From Ignavibacteria bacterium (GTDB lineage Bacteria > Bacteroidota > Ignavibacteria > Tepidaquicellales > OLB5), in the NCBI GenBank assembly GCA_019912545.1, contig JAIOIK010000142.1:1-35734 (forward strand): a DNA stretch of 35,734 nt. Reading direction: 5' to 3'. This document shows, piece by piece, positions 16,640-25,694 of the stretch. The notes beneath the pieces were generated by a model. The model was not told the origin of the DNA. It saw only the letters and a list, made by a program, of their open reading frames with translations, and made no database searches. Within the stretch, counting starts at the first letter, position 1. Every line of letters begins with the position of its first letter. Position numbers and translations under genes: made by a program.

Positions 16640-17368
16640 TTAATTATTTTTCGGTCTTGTAACTCCCCAGCTTTCTTCAGGATTGCGTACTCTGTTTTTG
16701 GAACGGTACCATACAACTTTCTGGTAGGGTCTCCAGATGTAGCTGAAAGGTGCAACTATAAAATGAACAAGTCTTGAAAATGGAATTAACAGAACTATCA
16801 AAAATGCTCCTATAATATGAAGTTTTATTACCAATGGCAATTGACTTACTGCAGTTATTTCGGGACTGAACGTAAGCAGAGATACTAAATAAGGACTTAA
16901 TACAGAAGCAAACCATGATGAACCCCACCTGTAATCATATGCTATCCATACTCCAAGAACTATCTGAGCAAGCAAAACAACCTCTACAAAAATATCCATC
17001 TTACTTGTTACAATGCTTATTCTGGGATTCGTAAGCCTTCTTATAAATAAACCAATTAAACCAACTAATGCGGATAAACCTAAAATAAATGCCCCGACTT
17101 CAATTATAATCAACCTTATCGGAACGCTGTTAAACGCCAATGTTTCTTTTGGAAAAATAAAGATGAAAAGATGTCCCAGGAATATCAATACAATACCAAT
17201 ATGAAAAGGTATCGTGCCCCAAAACAGTTTTCTTTGCTCAAGAAACTCTGATGATAAAGAAGAATATTTAAAAGACAGGAATTTATATCTGTAAATTGAA
17301 CCCACGATACAGATAAATAACGCGAAGTATGGGAATGCCGTAAACAGTAAAACATCTAAATTAACCAT
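16640..17368 (-). CDS. narI: Respiratory nitrate reductase gamma subunit NarI
   Basis: Membrane cytochrome b that oxidises quinol and passes electrons to NarH. 242 residues with five helices. The four heme b ligands are H56 and H66 (F-H-I-G-I-x-L-I-F-L-G-H) and H184 and H202 (K-L-H-I-I-G-A, P-F-S-R-L-V-H). The first pair has the same numbers as in E. coli NarI, and the second pair keeps the same 18-residue spacing. The C-terminal tail W-R-P-Y-Q-K-V-V-W is typical of the family. It lies 21 bases after narJ. Confidence 0.96.
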   Translation of the reverse strand: MVNLDVLLFTAFPYFALFICIVGSIYRYKFLSFKYSSLSSEFLEQRKLFWGTIPFHIGIVLIFLGHLFIFIFPKETLAFNSVPIRLIIIEVGAFILGLSALVGLIGLFIRRLTNPRISIVTSKMDIFVEVVLLAQIVLGVWIAYDYRWGSSWFASVLSPYLVSLLTFSPEITAVSQLPLVIKLHIIGAFLIVLLIPFSRLVHFIVAPFSYIWRPYQKVVWYRSKNRVRNPEESWGVTRPKNN

Positions 17369-17389
17369 AGTTAGAATTTATAATTAAAA

Positions 17390-18073
17390 TTATTTTGATT
17401 GCTCTATTTCTATTTCGCTGGTGATAGAACTTAAAAAATCAGAAGAGGACTCAGGTAATTCAGCTTCTTTATCTTTAAAATGATAACCTAGCACAATACG
17501 CAATGCTTTAAAAGCATATACATATACTCCGGAATAATCTTCTGATGTTTCTATCAGTGTTTGATGATGTTTTTTATATAATTCGTTTTTACGTTTTATT
17601 CTTTCCGGATCAAACTCTCCGGTAATCTTTCTTAATGCCGGCTTAATAATTTGTGAAACAAGGTCTTCAGCCAGTTCTTTATCATTAAGTTTTGGAAGCA
17701 GCCTCAAAAGATTAGGAATATGGTCTGCCATTTGATTATAAAGCTCGTTGTTTGCGTTAATGTGCTCTCTGTTAAGATTCGAAAGAAGCTCGCCCCTTTT
17801 ATAATCATCACCAAAAATAAGATAACCGCAATCCATGGTTGTAATAGCCTGCACGTCAAATGTTCTTGTATAAATTTCCTGCTTTTGATCTAATGCTGTA
17901 TTATTTGCATAGTGGGTAAAAGAGACTAACTCAGCGCCAGCATCAGGATATTTTTCGTTAAGCAGTGTCTGTACATCGTTAACGCCTTCATTGAAGTCAT
18001 TCAGGGGATATTCAAATATATTTGCTATTTCCTGAAAGTGTTTGATATTTTCAAATAAATTATTATCTGACAT
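17390..18073 (-). CDS. narJ: Nitrate reductase assembly chaperone NarJ
   Basis: Cytoplasmic TorD-family chaperone that helps insert the molybdenum cofactor into NarG and holds it until it docks on NarI. 227 residues, mostly helical. Visible family features are Y-T-R-T-F-D in the first half, then L-I-F-G-D-D-Y-K-R-G, and L-P-N-L-L-x-L-L. Its ATG overlaps the narH stop by one base (TAATG). The C-terminal 40 residues are acidic. Confidence 0.9.
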   Translation of the reverse strand: MSDNNLFENIKHFQEIANIFEYPLNDFNEGVNDVQTLLNEKYPDAGAELVSFTHYANNTALDQKQEIYTRTFDVQAITTMDCGYLIFGDDYKRGELLSNLNREHINANNELYNQMADHIPNLLRLLPKLNDKELAEDLVSQIIKPALRKITGEFDPERIKRKNELYKKHHQTLIETSEDYSGVYVYAFKALRIVLGYHFKDKEAELPESSSDFLSSITSEIEIEQSK

Positions 18074-19623
18074 TATATCCCCCGGGCAGGTTTTTCTATA
18101 AATCCAAAACCAACCGAACCTTTTACATCGCCGGTAAATTCTAGCATCTCTATTGCCTGCTCTCTGTGAGATGCGGGAATAACAAATCTGTCATCAAATT
18201 TAGCAAGCGAAGTCAGATAATAAATATCATCTGCCGTTAATGCATTATAACCGCTCTGTTCAAGCATATTATCTGCTTTTTCGTCAGAAATATCCCCGAC
18301 TGTCGCTCTTCTTCTGTGCATTCTAATAGCCATAAGTTTTTTCATAACATTAACAATCTTACTTTCATCGCCAGCGCTGAACAAATTAGCCATATACTTT
18401 AGCGGCATTCTTGCCTGCTCTATTGTACTGAAAAGCTCTTCGGTACTTGTATCATAAAGCCAGTTATCGGGCCAGTATTTTGCCCTGTCATCCATTTTTT
18501 TAGACTGGTCTGTATTATCTACAGTTGTCAGCTTTGCCATAACAGGCAGTAATGGTGGAACGTAGAATAACATTGGCAGTGTTCTGAACTCTGGATGCAG
18601 GGGTAATGCAAGACCCCACTCTTTTACAAACTTGTAAACAGGTGAGTTCTGTGCAGCGGTTATTGTAGAATCTGCCACACCGTTTGCTTTGGCAGCGCTT
18701 ATTACTTTAGGATCAAATGGATCAAGTATTATATCAAGCTGCCTGTTTATAAGGTCCTCGTTTTCTGATGAAGCAGTATCGTTAATTAAATCTGCGTCAT
18801 AGAGCAGCACGCCAAGATATCTAATTCTGCCTACACATGAGTGCATACATGCGGGTGCATATCCTGCCTCTATCCTGGGGTAACATAATATACATTTTTC
18901 TGATTTACCGGTACTCCAGTTATAATATGATTTTTTGTAAGGACAGGCAGTAACGCACATTCTCCATGCACGGCAAACTTTCTGATTTATCAGAACCACG
19001 CCATCTTCGCCTCTTTTATAAATTGCTCCTGAAGGACAGGAAGCTACACATGCCGGATTTAAACAATGATTGCATATTCTGGGTAAATAAAAAAATGCAA
19101 GTTTTTCAAGCTGAAACATTGCTTCCTGCTCTGCAGCAGAAAGCCCTTCCATATTGGGGTCATTACGGGCATAATCAGGTGTTCCGCTCATATCATCATC
19201 CCAGTTAGGTCCCATTTTAATATTAATGGGTTTTCCGGTAATCAATGATATAGGTCTTGCTGTTGGCTGGTCGTCCATATCCGGCGATTCTATCAGGTCA
19301 AGATACTTATAAGTAAAAGGTTCATAGTAATCATCTATTACCGGTAAATTTGGATTATGGAAAATATTAAGCAAGCCCTTTAGTTTCCCGGCTCCCCTCA
19401 AGCCTATGTCATTCCCATTTTTTACCCAACCTCCGTTATATATACTTTGATTTTCCCATTTAGTGGGGTATCCTGTGCCGGGTTTAGTTTCTACATTGTT
19501 CCACCACATATATTCCGCACCTTTTCTGTCGGTCCATATGTTTTTACAAGCAATTGAGCAAGTGTGGCATCCTATGCACTTATCAAGATGAAAAACCATT
19601 GAAATTTGTGCTCTTACGTCCAT
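18073..19623 (-). CDS. narH: Respiratory nitrate reductase beta subunit NarH
   Basis: Iron-sulfur electron-transfer subunit, 516 residues against 512 in E. coli. The N-terminus D-K-C-I-G-C-H-T-C-S-I-A-C-K-N (C16, C19, C22, C26) matches E. coli almost exactly. Three further cysteine groups follow: C-N-H-C-L-N-P-A-C-V-A-S-C-P, C-R-A-W-R-M-C-V-T-A-C-P, and C-I-L-C-Y-P-R-I-E-A-G with a later C-x3-C-V-G-R-I-R-Y-L-G. The Trp in C-R-x-W-R-M-C is where the 3Fe-4S cluster forms. It carries no signal peptide and works in the cytoplasm with NarG. It is 33 bases after narG. Confidence 0.97.
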   Translation of the reverse strand: MDVRAQISMVFHLDKCIGCHTCSIACKNIWTDRKGAEYMWWNNVETKPGTGYPTKWENQSIYNGGWVKNGNDIGLRGAGKLKGLLNIFHNPNLPVIDDYYEPFTYKYLDLIESPDMDDQPTARPISLITGKPINIKMGPNWDDDMSGTPDYARNDPNMEGLSAAEQEAMFQLEKLAFFYLPRICNHCLNPACVASCPSGAIYKRGEDGVVLINQKVCRAWRMCVTACPYKKSYYNWSTGKSEKCILCYPRIEAGYAPACMHSCVGRIRYLGVLLYDADLINDTASSENEDLINRQLDIILDPFDPKVISAAKANGVADSTITAAQNSPVYKFVKEWGLALPLHPEFRTLPMLFYVPPLLPVMAKLTTVDNTDQSKKMDDRAKYWPDNWLYDTSTEELFSTIEQARMPLKYMANLFSAGDESKIVNVMKKLMAIRMHRRRATVGDISDEKADNMLEQSGYNALTADDIYYLTSLAKFDDRFVIPASHREQAIEMLEFTGDVKGSVGFGFIEKPARGI

Positions 19624-19656
19624 ATTATTTTAAAATTAATTTTTCTGTTTATAAAA

Positions 19657-22600
19657 TTACCAAACAAGTTTTTCCATCTTTTTAACTACCACGTGTGTAT
19701 CCCTGTTTACTGCAGTAGGACCCCAGTAGTTAAAATGAAATGTAAACTGACCGTAACCTCCGGCAAGTAAATTGGGTTTTAAATGAATACGTGTAAAACT
19801 ATTATGACCGCCCGCCCGTTTATTTCCCCTTACCTGCGATTTTGGAATACCTACAGTTCTTTCGGGTACATGATAAACGATACATACTCCTTTGGGGATT
19901 CTGGCGCTCACAACTGCGCGCGTACAGTAAACTCCATGATCGTTGTACACTTCAACCCAATCGTTATCATTAATTCCTAATTCCAATGCGTCACTTTCGT
20001 TCAACCAGCAGGGTTCACATCCCCTCGAAAGCGTTAACATTCTTAGTGTTTCCATGTAAGTTGAATGAATATGCCATTTGCCATGAGGTGTTAAAACGTT
20101 TAGTACTCTGGCTTTACCTTCTTTAAGTGTTTCTCTTAGATCACCGTAAACTTCAGGTCTGGGTGAAGGTTTGTATGTCGCTATATGTTCGCCAAAAGCA
20201 ATATACATTTCATGGTCTAGATATAAATGCTGCCTTCCGGTAAGTGTTCTCCAAGGAACAAGTTTTTCAACATTATAAGTAAATGGAGCGTAGGCTCTGC
20301 CGTTTGTCATGATACCGCTCCATAAAGGAGAGGTATTATATCTTCTGGGCTGTGCCTGAAGTTCGGCATAGGTCATTCTTACATCTTTGCTGCCTTCTCC
20401 AAGATCTGCAAGCGCAAGTCCTGTTTTCTTTTCCATGTTTTGGTATGCTCTTACATTAAGCACACCGTTTGTAAGAGTTGATAAATGCAATACCGCATTT
20501 GCAGCTTCGTAATCTTCTTTTAAAGATGGAAGTACAGAACCGTTATTTCTTTGAACCGGAAAATGAGATGAGGTTATCATTTCATCATATTGTTCTGCGC
20601 ACAAATAATGGTTACCGTGAGCGCCCATACCCTTGGTTCTAACCTGCTCTCCCAATGAAATAAACTTATCGTATAGTTTAGTATAATCCCGTTCTACGAT
20701 ATTAATTTTGTGCATTGTTTTGCCCGGTATAGCTTCGCACTCGCCTTTGTACCAGTCTTTTATATGAGGCTGTGTAATTTCATCAGCAGAATCGTGTGCC
20801 AGAGGCGATGCGACAATATCTTTTACCTTTTCAGGTAAATGTTCTTCTGCAAGCCTGCTGGTTTCTTTGGAAATAAGCTTAAATATTTCCCAGTCTGTTT
20901 TAGCTTCCCAAACCGGGGCTATAGCTTTTGAAAGCGGATGTATGAATGAATGAAGGTCGGTGCTGTTTAAATCAGCTTTTTCATACCATGATGCAGCCGG
21001 TAAAACTATATCAGAATACAATGCAGATGAATCCATTCTGAAATTCAGATCAACAACAAGATCCATCTTTCCTTCAGGAGCAATATCATGCCATTTAACC
21101 TCGTCTGTTTTTTCTTCATGCATATCTTTGGCAATCAGGTTAGAGTGAGTGCCTAAATAATGTTTAAAGGCATACTCATGTCCTTTCATGCTTCCGGTAA
21201 TAGCGTTTCCGCGCCATATATACCACAATCTTGGGAAATTGATTTCTGCCTCAGGATCTCCTGCTGCATAACCAATTTCTTTTGATTTCAATTTTTCCAG
21301 AAGATAATTTATTATTTCCTGGTCATTAGCTGCGCCTTTCTCAATAGCTTCCCTGCATATTTCAAGCGTATTTTTATCAAACTGAGGATAAAATGGCATC
21401 CAACCCATTCGTACAGATTTAAAGATCAGGTCTGCCAAATGCCCCTGAGTCATTTCATTTTCCGGAACTGTATTATATTTTGAAAAATGACCATCATACC
21501 TGTATTGGCATGTATTGATATAATGCCATAACGGAGCCTGCTGAAGTCTTGGTACCATTCCCCAATCTTTTGCAAATGTAATTGTGCTCCAGGAATCCAT
21601 AGGCGCAAGCTTTTCTTGACCTACATAATGGTTTAAACCGCCGCCGTTTTTACCAACACATCCGCAGAACATCAATGCCATTATTCCTGCGCGATAAATC
21701 AGGTTATTATGATACCAGTGATTAATACCGGCGCCGATGATTATCATACATTTACCTTCGGTAATATTTGCGGTATTAGCCCATTCGCGTGCAAACTGCA
21801 ATACTGTTTTAGAATCAACGCCTGTAAATATCTCCTGCCATGCGGGAGTGTATGCATGATCTTTATCTGTATAATCTGCCGGGTAGTCACCATCAAGTCC
21901 TCTGCCTACTCCGTACTGCCCCATTGTAATATCATAAACGGTAGCTGCGTATATTTTCTTACCGTCAACTGTTTCAATTTGCTTTACAGGTACACCTCTG
22001 TACCTTTTTGTGTTTAATCCCCAGTCAACAAATTCAACCTGAACTACGCCATCGTTATTATTCAGCAATGTTAATGCGGGATTGTATGGCTTATCGTCTT
22101 CGGCATCTTCTAACTTCATATTCCATTTACCGCCTTCGCTTGACCACCTGTGACCCATTGCGCCTTTAGGCATTACCAAATTACCCGTTTCTTCATCAAT
22201 ATTCAGAAACTTCCACTCTCCGTTTTCGGTATCCTTGTATTTTTTTATTCTGTTAGCTCTTACTAATCTTCCTGCTTTAAAATGGTTTCCCTCCTGTTCC
22301 AATTCTACAAGATAAGGACTATCAGTATATTTCTTGCAGTAATCTATGAAATAGGGAGTTTGTTTTTCGTGATGGAATTCTTTTAGAATCACATGACCAA
22401 CAGACATCCAGTAAGCGCCATCACTGCCTGCATGCAGAGGAACCCATTGGTCTGCGTATTTGCAAACCTGGCTGAAATCTGGTGAAAACACAACCGTTTT
22501 TGTACCGTTATGTCTGGATTCTGCGAAAAAGTGACAGTCTGGTGTTCTTGTCATATTAAGGCAGGCACCCATATCTGCGATCATCTTTGAATTGTACCAG

Positions 22601-23277
22601 TCTGCGCTTTCGCAAGAATCTGTTTGCTCACCCCATATTTCGGGTGAAGCATTTGGCAGATCGCAATACCAGTCATAGAAACTTAAATTAACTCCCCCAA
22701 GAAGCTGAAGGAATCTTGCGCCGGCAGCATAACTTAACATTGACATAGCCGGGATTGGTGAAAATCCAACAATTCTGTCAGGTCCGTATTTTTTTGTTGT
22801 GTAAATATTTGCTGCAGCAATCAACTCAAGTATCTCATCCCATGAAGCTCTGCGGAAACCGCCTTTACCCCTGGATTTCTGATATTTTGTTTTTGCCTCA
22901 GGATTATTTTGTATATTTTCCCACGCTTTTACAGGGTCGCCTGTTTTTTCCTTTTCTTTTCGGAATATATCCAGTAACGCGCCTCGTATCAAAGGATATT
23001 TTATTCTTATCGGGCTATAAAGATACCATGAAAAAGAAATACCTCTTTGACAGCCTCTGGGTTCATAAGGCGGTAATGAACTTTCTAATAACGGATAATC
23101 TAACTGCTGAGTTTCCCATACAACAATTCCGTCTTTAACATGAATCTGCCAGGAACATCCGCCGGTACAGTTTACACCGTGTGTGCTGCGAACAATCCTG
23201 TCATGCTGAAACCGATTTCTGTAAAACTCTTCCCATTTTCTTGTTTCCGGTGAAATAATATCTTTGATCCAGCTCAT
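19657..23277 (-). CDS. narG: Respiratory nitrate reductase alpha subunit NarG
   Basis: Catalytic subunit that reduces nitrate to nitrite at a bis-MGD molybdenum site. 1206 residues. The FS0 cluster ligands H33, C37, C41 and C76 sit exactly 16 positions before E. coli His49, Cys53, Cys57 and Cys92. The molybdenum Asp lies in Y-D-W-Y-C-D (201-206), followed by G-E-Q-T-D-x-x-E-S-A-D-W-Y. The N-terminus (M-S-W-I-K-D, then [14 protein letters not shown]) has no twin-arginine signal, so this is the cytoplasm-facing NarG type that needs nitrate import. It starts 16 bases after the cytochrome gene. Confidence 0.98.
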   Translation of the reverse strand: MSWIKDIISPETRKWEEFYRNRFQHDRIVRSTHGVNCTGGCSWQIHVKDGIVVWETQQLDYPLLESSLPPYEPRGCQRGISFSWYLYSPIRIKYPLIRGALLDIFRKEKEKTGDPVKAWENIQNNPEAKTKYQKSRGKGGFRRASWDEILELIAAANIYTTKKYGPDRIVGFSPIPAMSMLSYAAGARFLQLLGGVNLSFYDWYCDLPNASPEIWGEQTDSCESADWYNSKMIADMGACLNMTRTPDCHFFAESRHNGTKTVVFSPDFSQVCKYADQWVPLHAGSDGAYWMSVGHVILKEFHHEKQTPYFIDYCKKYTDSPYLVELEQEGNHFKAGRLVRANRIKKYKDTENGEWKFLNIDEETGNLVMPKGAMGHRWSSEGGKWNMKLEDAEDDKPYNPALTLLNNNDGVVQVEFVDWGLNTKRYRGVPVKQIETVDGKKIYAATVYDITMGQYGVGRGLDGDYPADYTDKDHAYTPAWQEIFTGVDSKTVLQFAREWANTANITEGKCMIIIGAGINHWYHNNLIYRAGIMALMFCGCVGKNGGGLNHYVGQEKLAPMDSWSTITFAKDWGMVPRLQQAPLWHYINTCQYRYDGHFSKYNTVPENEMTQGHLADLIFKSVRMGWMPFYPQFDKNTLEICREAIEKGAANDQEIINYLLEKLKSKEIGYAAGDPEAEINFPRLWYIWRGNAITGSMKGHEYAFKHYLGTHSNLIAKDMHEEKTDEVKWHDIAPEGKMDLVVDLNFRMDSSALYSDIVLPAASWYEKADLNSTDLHSFIHPLSKAIAPVWEAKTDWEIFKLISKETSRLAEEHLPEKVKDIVASPLAHDSADEITQPHIKDWYKGECEAIPGKTMHKINIVERDYTKLYDKFISLGEQVRTKGMGAHGNHYLCAEQYDEMITSSHFPVQRNNGSVLPSLKEDYEAANAVLHLSTLTNGVLNVRAYQNMEKKTGLALADLGEGSKDVRMTYAELQAQPRRYNTSPLWSGIMTNGRAYAPFTYNVEKLVPWRTLTGRQHLYLDHEMYIAFGEHIATYKPSPRPEVYGDLRETLKEGKARVLNVLTPHGKWHIHSTYMETLRMLTLSRGCEPCWLNESDALELGINDNDWVEVYNDHGVYCTRAVVSARIPKGVCIVYHVPERTVGIPKSQVRGNKRAGGHNSFTRIHLKPNLLAGGYGQFTFHFNYWGPTAVNRDTHVVVKKMEKLVW

Positions 23278-23293
23278 TTTTTTTAAATAAAAT

Positions 23294-24151
23294 TTATGAA
23301 TTTTTTCTTATATAATCTTCCTGACGTTTGTAAATTTCAAAGTTTACACTTCGTTTTCTCCGGTTGTGCCATAACCCGCCAAAAACAAAAAGCAGCAAAA
23401 ATAAACCGCCTATACCTGAATAAAGAAAGTTTATCGGTTGATTTGTTTGCTGTACATTCTGATTTGCCGCATCTACACCCTTTAAATATGCAGCAATATC
23501 AAATACTTCTTCGTCCGTTATCGGATTATTAACAAAAGCCATGTTCATTACAGGAAAAGGTTGTGTTTGAATTATATTTGTTAATCCGCCCTCGCTCAGT
23601 TTAGAAAATGAATGTGTAAGGTCAAGTGCAAGATTACCGCCTCCTAATGCAGTTACTTCAGGAATGTTATGACATGAAACACACGGCGCACCGTCATTAA
23701 CAAGTCTAAGTTCTCCTGAAAACAACTTTTTTCCTTTTTCATAATTATCAGGAGTTGCTTCAGATAGCGGCCGTATTTTGGATACTATTGTTTCGGATAC
23801 TACAGAACCTCCTTGAGATTCAATGTAAGTTAATACTTTTTTTATCTCAGGATCACTTAGACCCGGATCAGGCATTACTACTTTATTAAATTCTTCAAAT
23901 ATTTTTTTGGCATTTTCGTCACCGCTGTTGACAACTGTTTGAGAGGATTTAATAAATTTCATAAGCCAGGCTTCTTCCCGTCTTTTTGTGACACCCGATA
24001 GATCAGGTCCGACAAGTTTACCTTTCCCTATAGTATGGCAAGGCGAGCATTTTAACTTGAATATTTCTTCTCCTGATTGAGCTTGCAAACTTGATGATAC
24101 TAATAACACGAATTGGAGCAGAATTGTGAATGAAACAGTAATAAATTTCAT
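23294..24151 (-). CDS. Membrane-anchored diheme cytochrome c, NarC-like
   Basis: 285-residue exported cytochrome. A signal peptide (1-25, ending Q-A-Q) is followed by two cytochrome c domains with C35-S-P-C38-H39 and C157-V-S-C160-H161. Methionine ligands are offered by V-V-M-P and by P-F-P-V-M-N-M. A C-terminal anchor lies at 242-262, then a basic cytoplasmic tail. It is the first gene of the operon, directly before narG. The same order, a diheme cytochrome then narG-H-J-I and transporters, is known from Thermus thermophilus, where NarC is needed for nitrate reductase electron supply and assembly. The same job here is a good inference from position and architecture; I do not claim orthology. 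Confidence 0.87.
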   Translation of the reverse strand: MKFITVSFTILLQFVLLVSSSLQAQSGEEIFKLKCSPCHTIGKGKLVGPDLSGVTKRREEAWLMKFIKSSQTVVNSGDENAKKIFEEFNKVVMPDPGLSDPEIKKVLTYIESQGGSVVSETIVSKIRPLSEATPDNYEKGKKLFSGELRLVNDGAPCVSCHNIPEVTALGGGNLALDLTHSFSKLSEGGLTNIIQTQPFPVMNMAFVNNPITDEEVFDIAAYLKGVDAANQNVQQTNQPINFLYSGIGGLFLLLFVFGGLWHNRRKRSVNFEIYKRQEDYIRKNS

Positions 24152-24185
24152 CTATTTCGTTTTATGGTTAATAATTCAATATTTA

Positions 24186-24193
24186 CAAAATTA
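24186..24193 (-). promoter_or_regulatory. Bacteroidota-type -7 element of the nar operon
   Basis: On the minus strand this reads TAATTTTG, a full match to the TAnnTTTG consensus of Bacteroidota primary-sigma promoters. It is 35 bases before the narC-like start. Its centre is about 34 bases from the centre of the upstream palindrome, which would put that palindrome near -41 to -43, the class II activator position of CRP/FNR proteins. Confidence 0.6.
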
Positions 24194-24216
24194 ATCACTA
24201 ATTGTCATCATTTAAT

Positions 24217-24230
24217 ATGATTTAAGTCAT
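24217..24230 (-). promoter_or_regulatory. FNR/HcpR-type binding site, proximal
   Basis: ATGAT-TTAA-GTCAT, one mismatch from a perfect palindrome, with flanking AT/AT extending the symmetry. It fits the TTGAy-N4-rTCAA pattern of CRP/FNR family regulators (FNR, DNR, HcpR) with A in place of the outer T. It is centred 72 bases before the narC start codon. Confidence 0.6.
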
Positions 24231-24376
24231 ATTCTATCGCATCCGGGGAATATGGATAAGGAGGGGTAAAAATATAATAAATATTGCAGATTTTCGTCTT
24301 TTTCATCTTTTCTCTATTTCTGGATCAAAAGCTGAATTTCTCAATGATAATATAGTGTTATATTTGTTTACTTGAT

Positions 24377-24390
24377 TTGACTTAAGTCAA
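24377..24390 (-). promoter_or_regulatory. FNR/HcpR-type binding site, distal, perfect palindrome
   Basis: TTGAC-TTAA-GTCAA, a perfect 14-base palindrome that equals the consensus reported for DNR/HcpR-type regulators of nitrosative stress and denitrification. It shares the TTAA-GTCA core with the proximal site 160 bases away. It is centred about 232 bases before narC; no other gene is close enough to claim it. Confidence 0.6.
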
Positions 24391-24625
24391 TTCTTTAGAA
24401 AAATATAATTTTCTAAAAAGAATCATGAATTGTTTAGAAAATTGGGTTCCTGCTTTTCTGGGGTGAATATTGCAAACTTGGCTTTATGAAGCTGAGAAGC
24501 TTTGTAAAAATCTTTGTGAATTCAAACGTTCCCAAATGTTTCAAATACCTTTGCTCACAATTTTCACAGAGAGTGGCCCAGTTCAAAGCGGGGCAAGCAG
24601 CACTGTTATCACGAGTTACTCGGGA
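24391..24625. other. Non-coding stretch before repeat copy A
   Basis: No supported gene. A 64-residue frame on the plus strand and a similar one on the minus strand are open by chance and have no start signals. The segment 24570-24632 has short tRNA-like words (GTGGCCCAGTTC, CTGGTTC) but no foldable cloverleaf. Confidence 0.4.
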
Positions 24626-24737
24626 CTGGTTCTGAATGAGGCGAATAAGTCATTTTTTCGTTAAATTCAACAAAATCCTTTAAAATTCTTTTCTCAAATT
24701 GTTCGTTTTTTGCTCGTTTTTTAAGGGGTGTTACTGA
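24626..24737. repeat. Imperfect direct repeat, copy A (112 bp)
   Basis: It begins CTGGTTC and ends AGGGGTGTTACTGA, and aligns over its whole length with copy B at 24836-24946. The most similar blocks are TCAACAAAA near the middle, AAATTGT, and the last 14 bases. Read on the minus strand, the end opens with codons for S-V-T-P-L-K in both copies, which may be the remnant of a coding sequence. Confidence 0.65.
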
Positions 24738-24807
24738 AGAAAAATCTGTTACAAACTACTGAATTTAAACTTTGCTGTATTTTTCTTATGTTTGTATTCA
24801 TTATTTT

Positions 24808-24846
24808 CGGGGTGTGGCTCAGCCCGGTAGAGCGCCTGGTTCGGGA
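24808..24846 (+). pseudogene. 5' half of a tRNA-Pro (anticodon CGG), truncated
   Basis: Acceptor strand CGGGGTG, then TG, the D-arm (GCTC, loop AGCCCGGTA, GAGC), G26, anticodon 5' strand CCTGG and loop TTCGGGA with anticodon CGG. After the anticodon loop the match stops: the expected CCAGG is replaced by TGATG, and no T-arm or acceptor 3' strand is found downstream. The break falls at the edge of the anticodon loop, a common crossover point of tRNA-targeting integrases. The final 11 bases are also the first bases of repeat copy B. Confidence 0.75.
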
Positions 24847-24946
24847 TGATGTGGAAATGCCATTTTTAGCTAAAAATCAACAAAAACCCTATGAATTCTT
24901 CTCCTAAATTGTCCATTTTTAACCTGTTTTTGAGGGGTGTTACTGA
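24836..24946. repeat. Imperfect direct repeat, copy B (111 bp), fused to the tRNA-Pro fragment
   Basis: The second copy of the repeat at 24626-24737, offset by about 210 bases. Its first bases, CTGGTTC, coincide with the anticodon arm of the tRNA-Pro fragment. It ends with GAGGGGTGTTACTGA. Confidence 0.65.
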
Positions 24947-25388
24947 CACTTTTACAGACAGAATTTGACACAACTCCTAAGCCTTACATTCATTTTTATT
25001 CCATTTTTATCTGTGTTACTCCATATTCTACCGACTTCTTGAATGCAAAGTACTCTTTTAACCTGGCTGCGGCCCCAATCGATTACAAATTACGAGTTAA
25101 TTGTTAGTTGCAAGCAACTAGTTCTCATTTCATTCTTATTAATTTATCGTTCCGAGCTGCCTTTGTAATAAGAGATATTCGGTCACGATACGAATTCGCA
25201 TCGTATATAAATCAGTCCAAGATCTAAGAGAGCGCTTTGTGATCTCCTTACATATCAGAAAATATCGCAAAAGAACAGCATTTTTGTCTATACAATCAAT
25301 ATTTCATTTGTTTATAATTATTTTTTTAGTAGTTTAGCAATACAAACAACATGCAACCCGTACACCGGGTATTTTTTAGGAGGAAATT
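24947..25388. other. Non-coding stretch after the repeats
   Basis: No gene is supported. Near its end is a short hairpin ACCCG-TACAC-CGGGT (about 25356-25370) followed by six T. It could end a plus-strand transcript, but none is known to come in, and the five-pair stem is weak. Confidence 0.4.
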
Positions 25389-25586
25389 TTGAGGCAGATC
25401 ATCTTCCAGTTATCTACGTGTTCAGTTTCTGCGTTACCCTATAATTCATTATCTAATGAAGTAAATTTTATTGATCCATGTGGGCCTAGTCTCTCATGCC
25501 GGGAAAACTATAACATAAAAGAACCAAAGGCTGATTATTCGATTTTTCTTAAATTGAGCGAGTTCTTATTGGGACCGAATTTGTAG
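25389..25586 (+). CDS. Possible small protein (65 aa) behind a full ribosome binding site
   Basis: A TTG start at 25389 stands five bases after AGGAGG (25378-25383), the strongest such site in the window, and an in-frame stop (25377-25379) bounds the frame upstream. The peptide has a central D-P-C-G-P-S-L-S-C segment that faintly recalls the C-G-P of C39-type cysteine peptidases, but it is too short and lacks the rest. It may be a small gene, a decayed one, or chance. No neighbour suggests a role. Confidence 0.3.
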   Translation: MRQIIFQLSTCSVSALPYNSLSNEVNFIDPCGPSLSCRENYNIKEPKADYSIFLKLSEFLLGPNL

Positions 25587-25694
25587 ATCCTTCAAAGAAA
25601 TTACAGAAACCCGTTCAGAAATTCTTAACAACACAATAAATATTTGATTCAAAACAGATGTTATCAATTAACCAATATAAATACATAAACGATC

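Noticed and set aside
16630-16755. N-terminal extension of narK by 42 residues to a start at 16755
   Set aside because: It overlaps the end of narI in another frame, and its translation has no MFS character; the GTG at 16629, just after the narI stop, gives a normal NarK N-terminus.
24470-24664. 64-residue plus-strand frame
   Set aside because: No ribosome site, no family likeness, and it overlaps the repeat copy; minus-strand frames there are equally open.
24808-24900. An intact tRNA-Pro gene, possibly with an intron
   Set aside because: No anticodon 3' strand, T-arm or acceptor 3' strand could be found within several hundred bases downstream.
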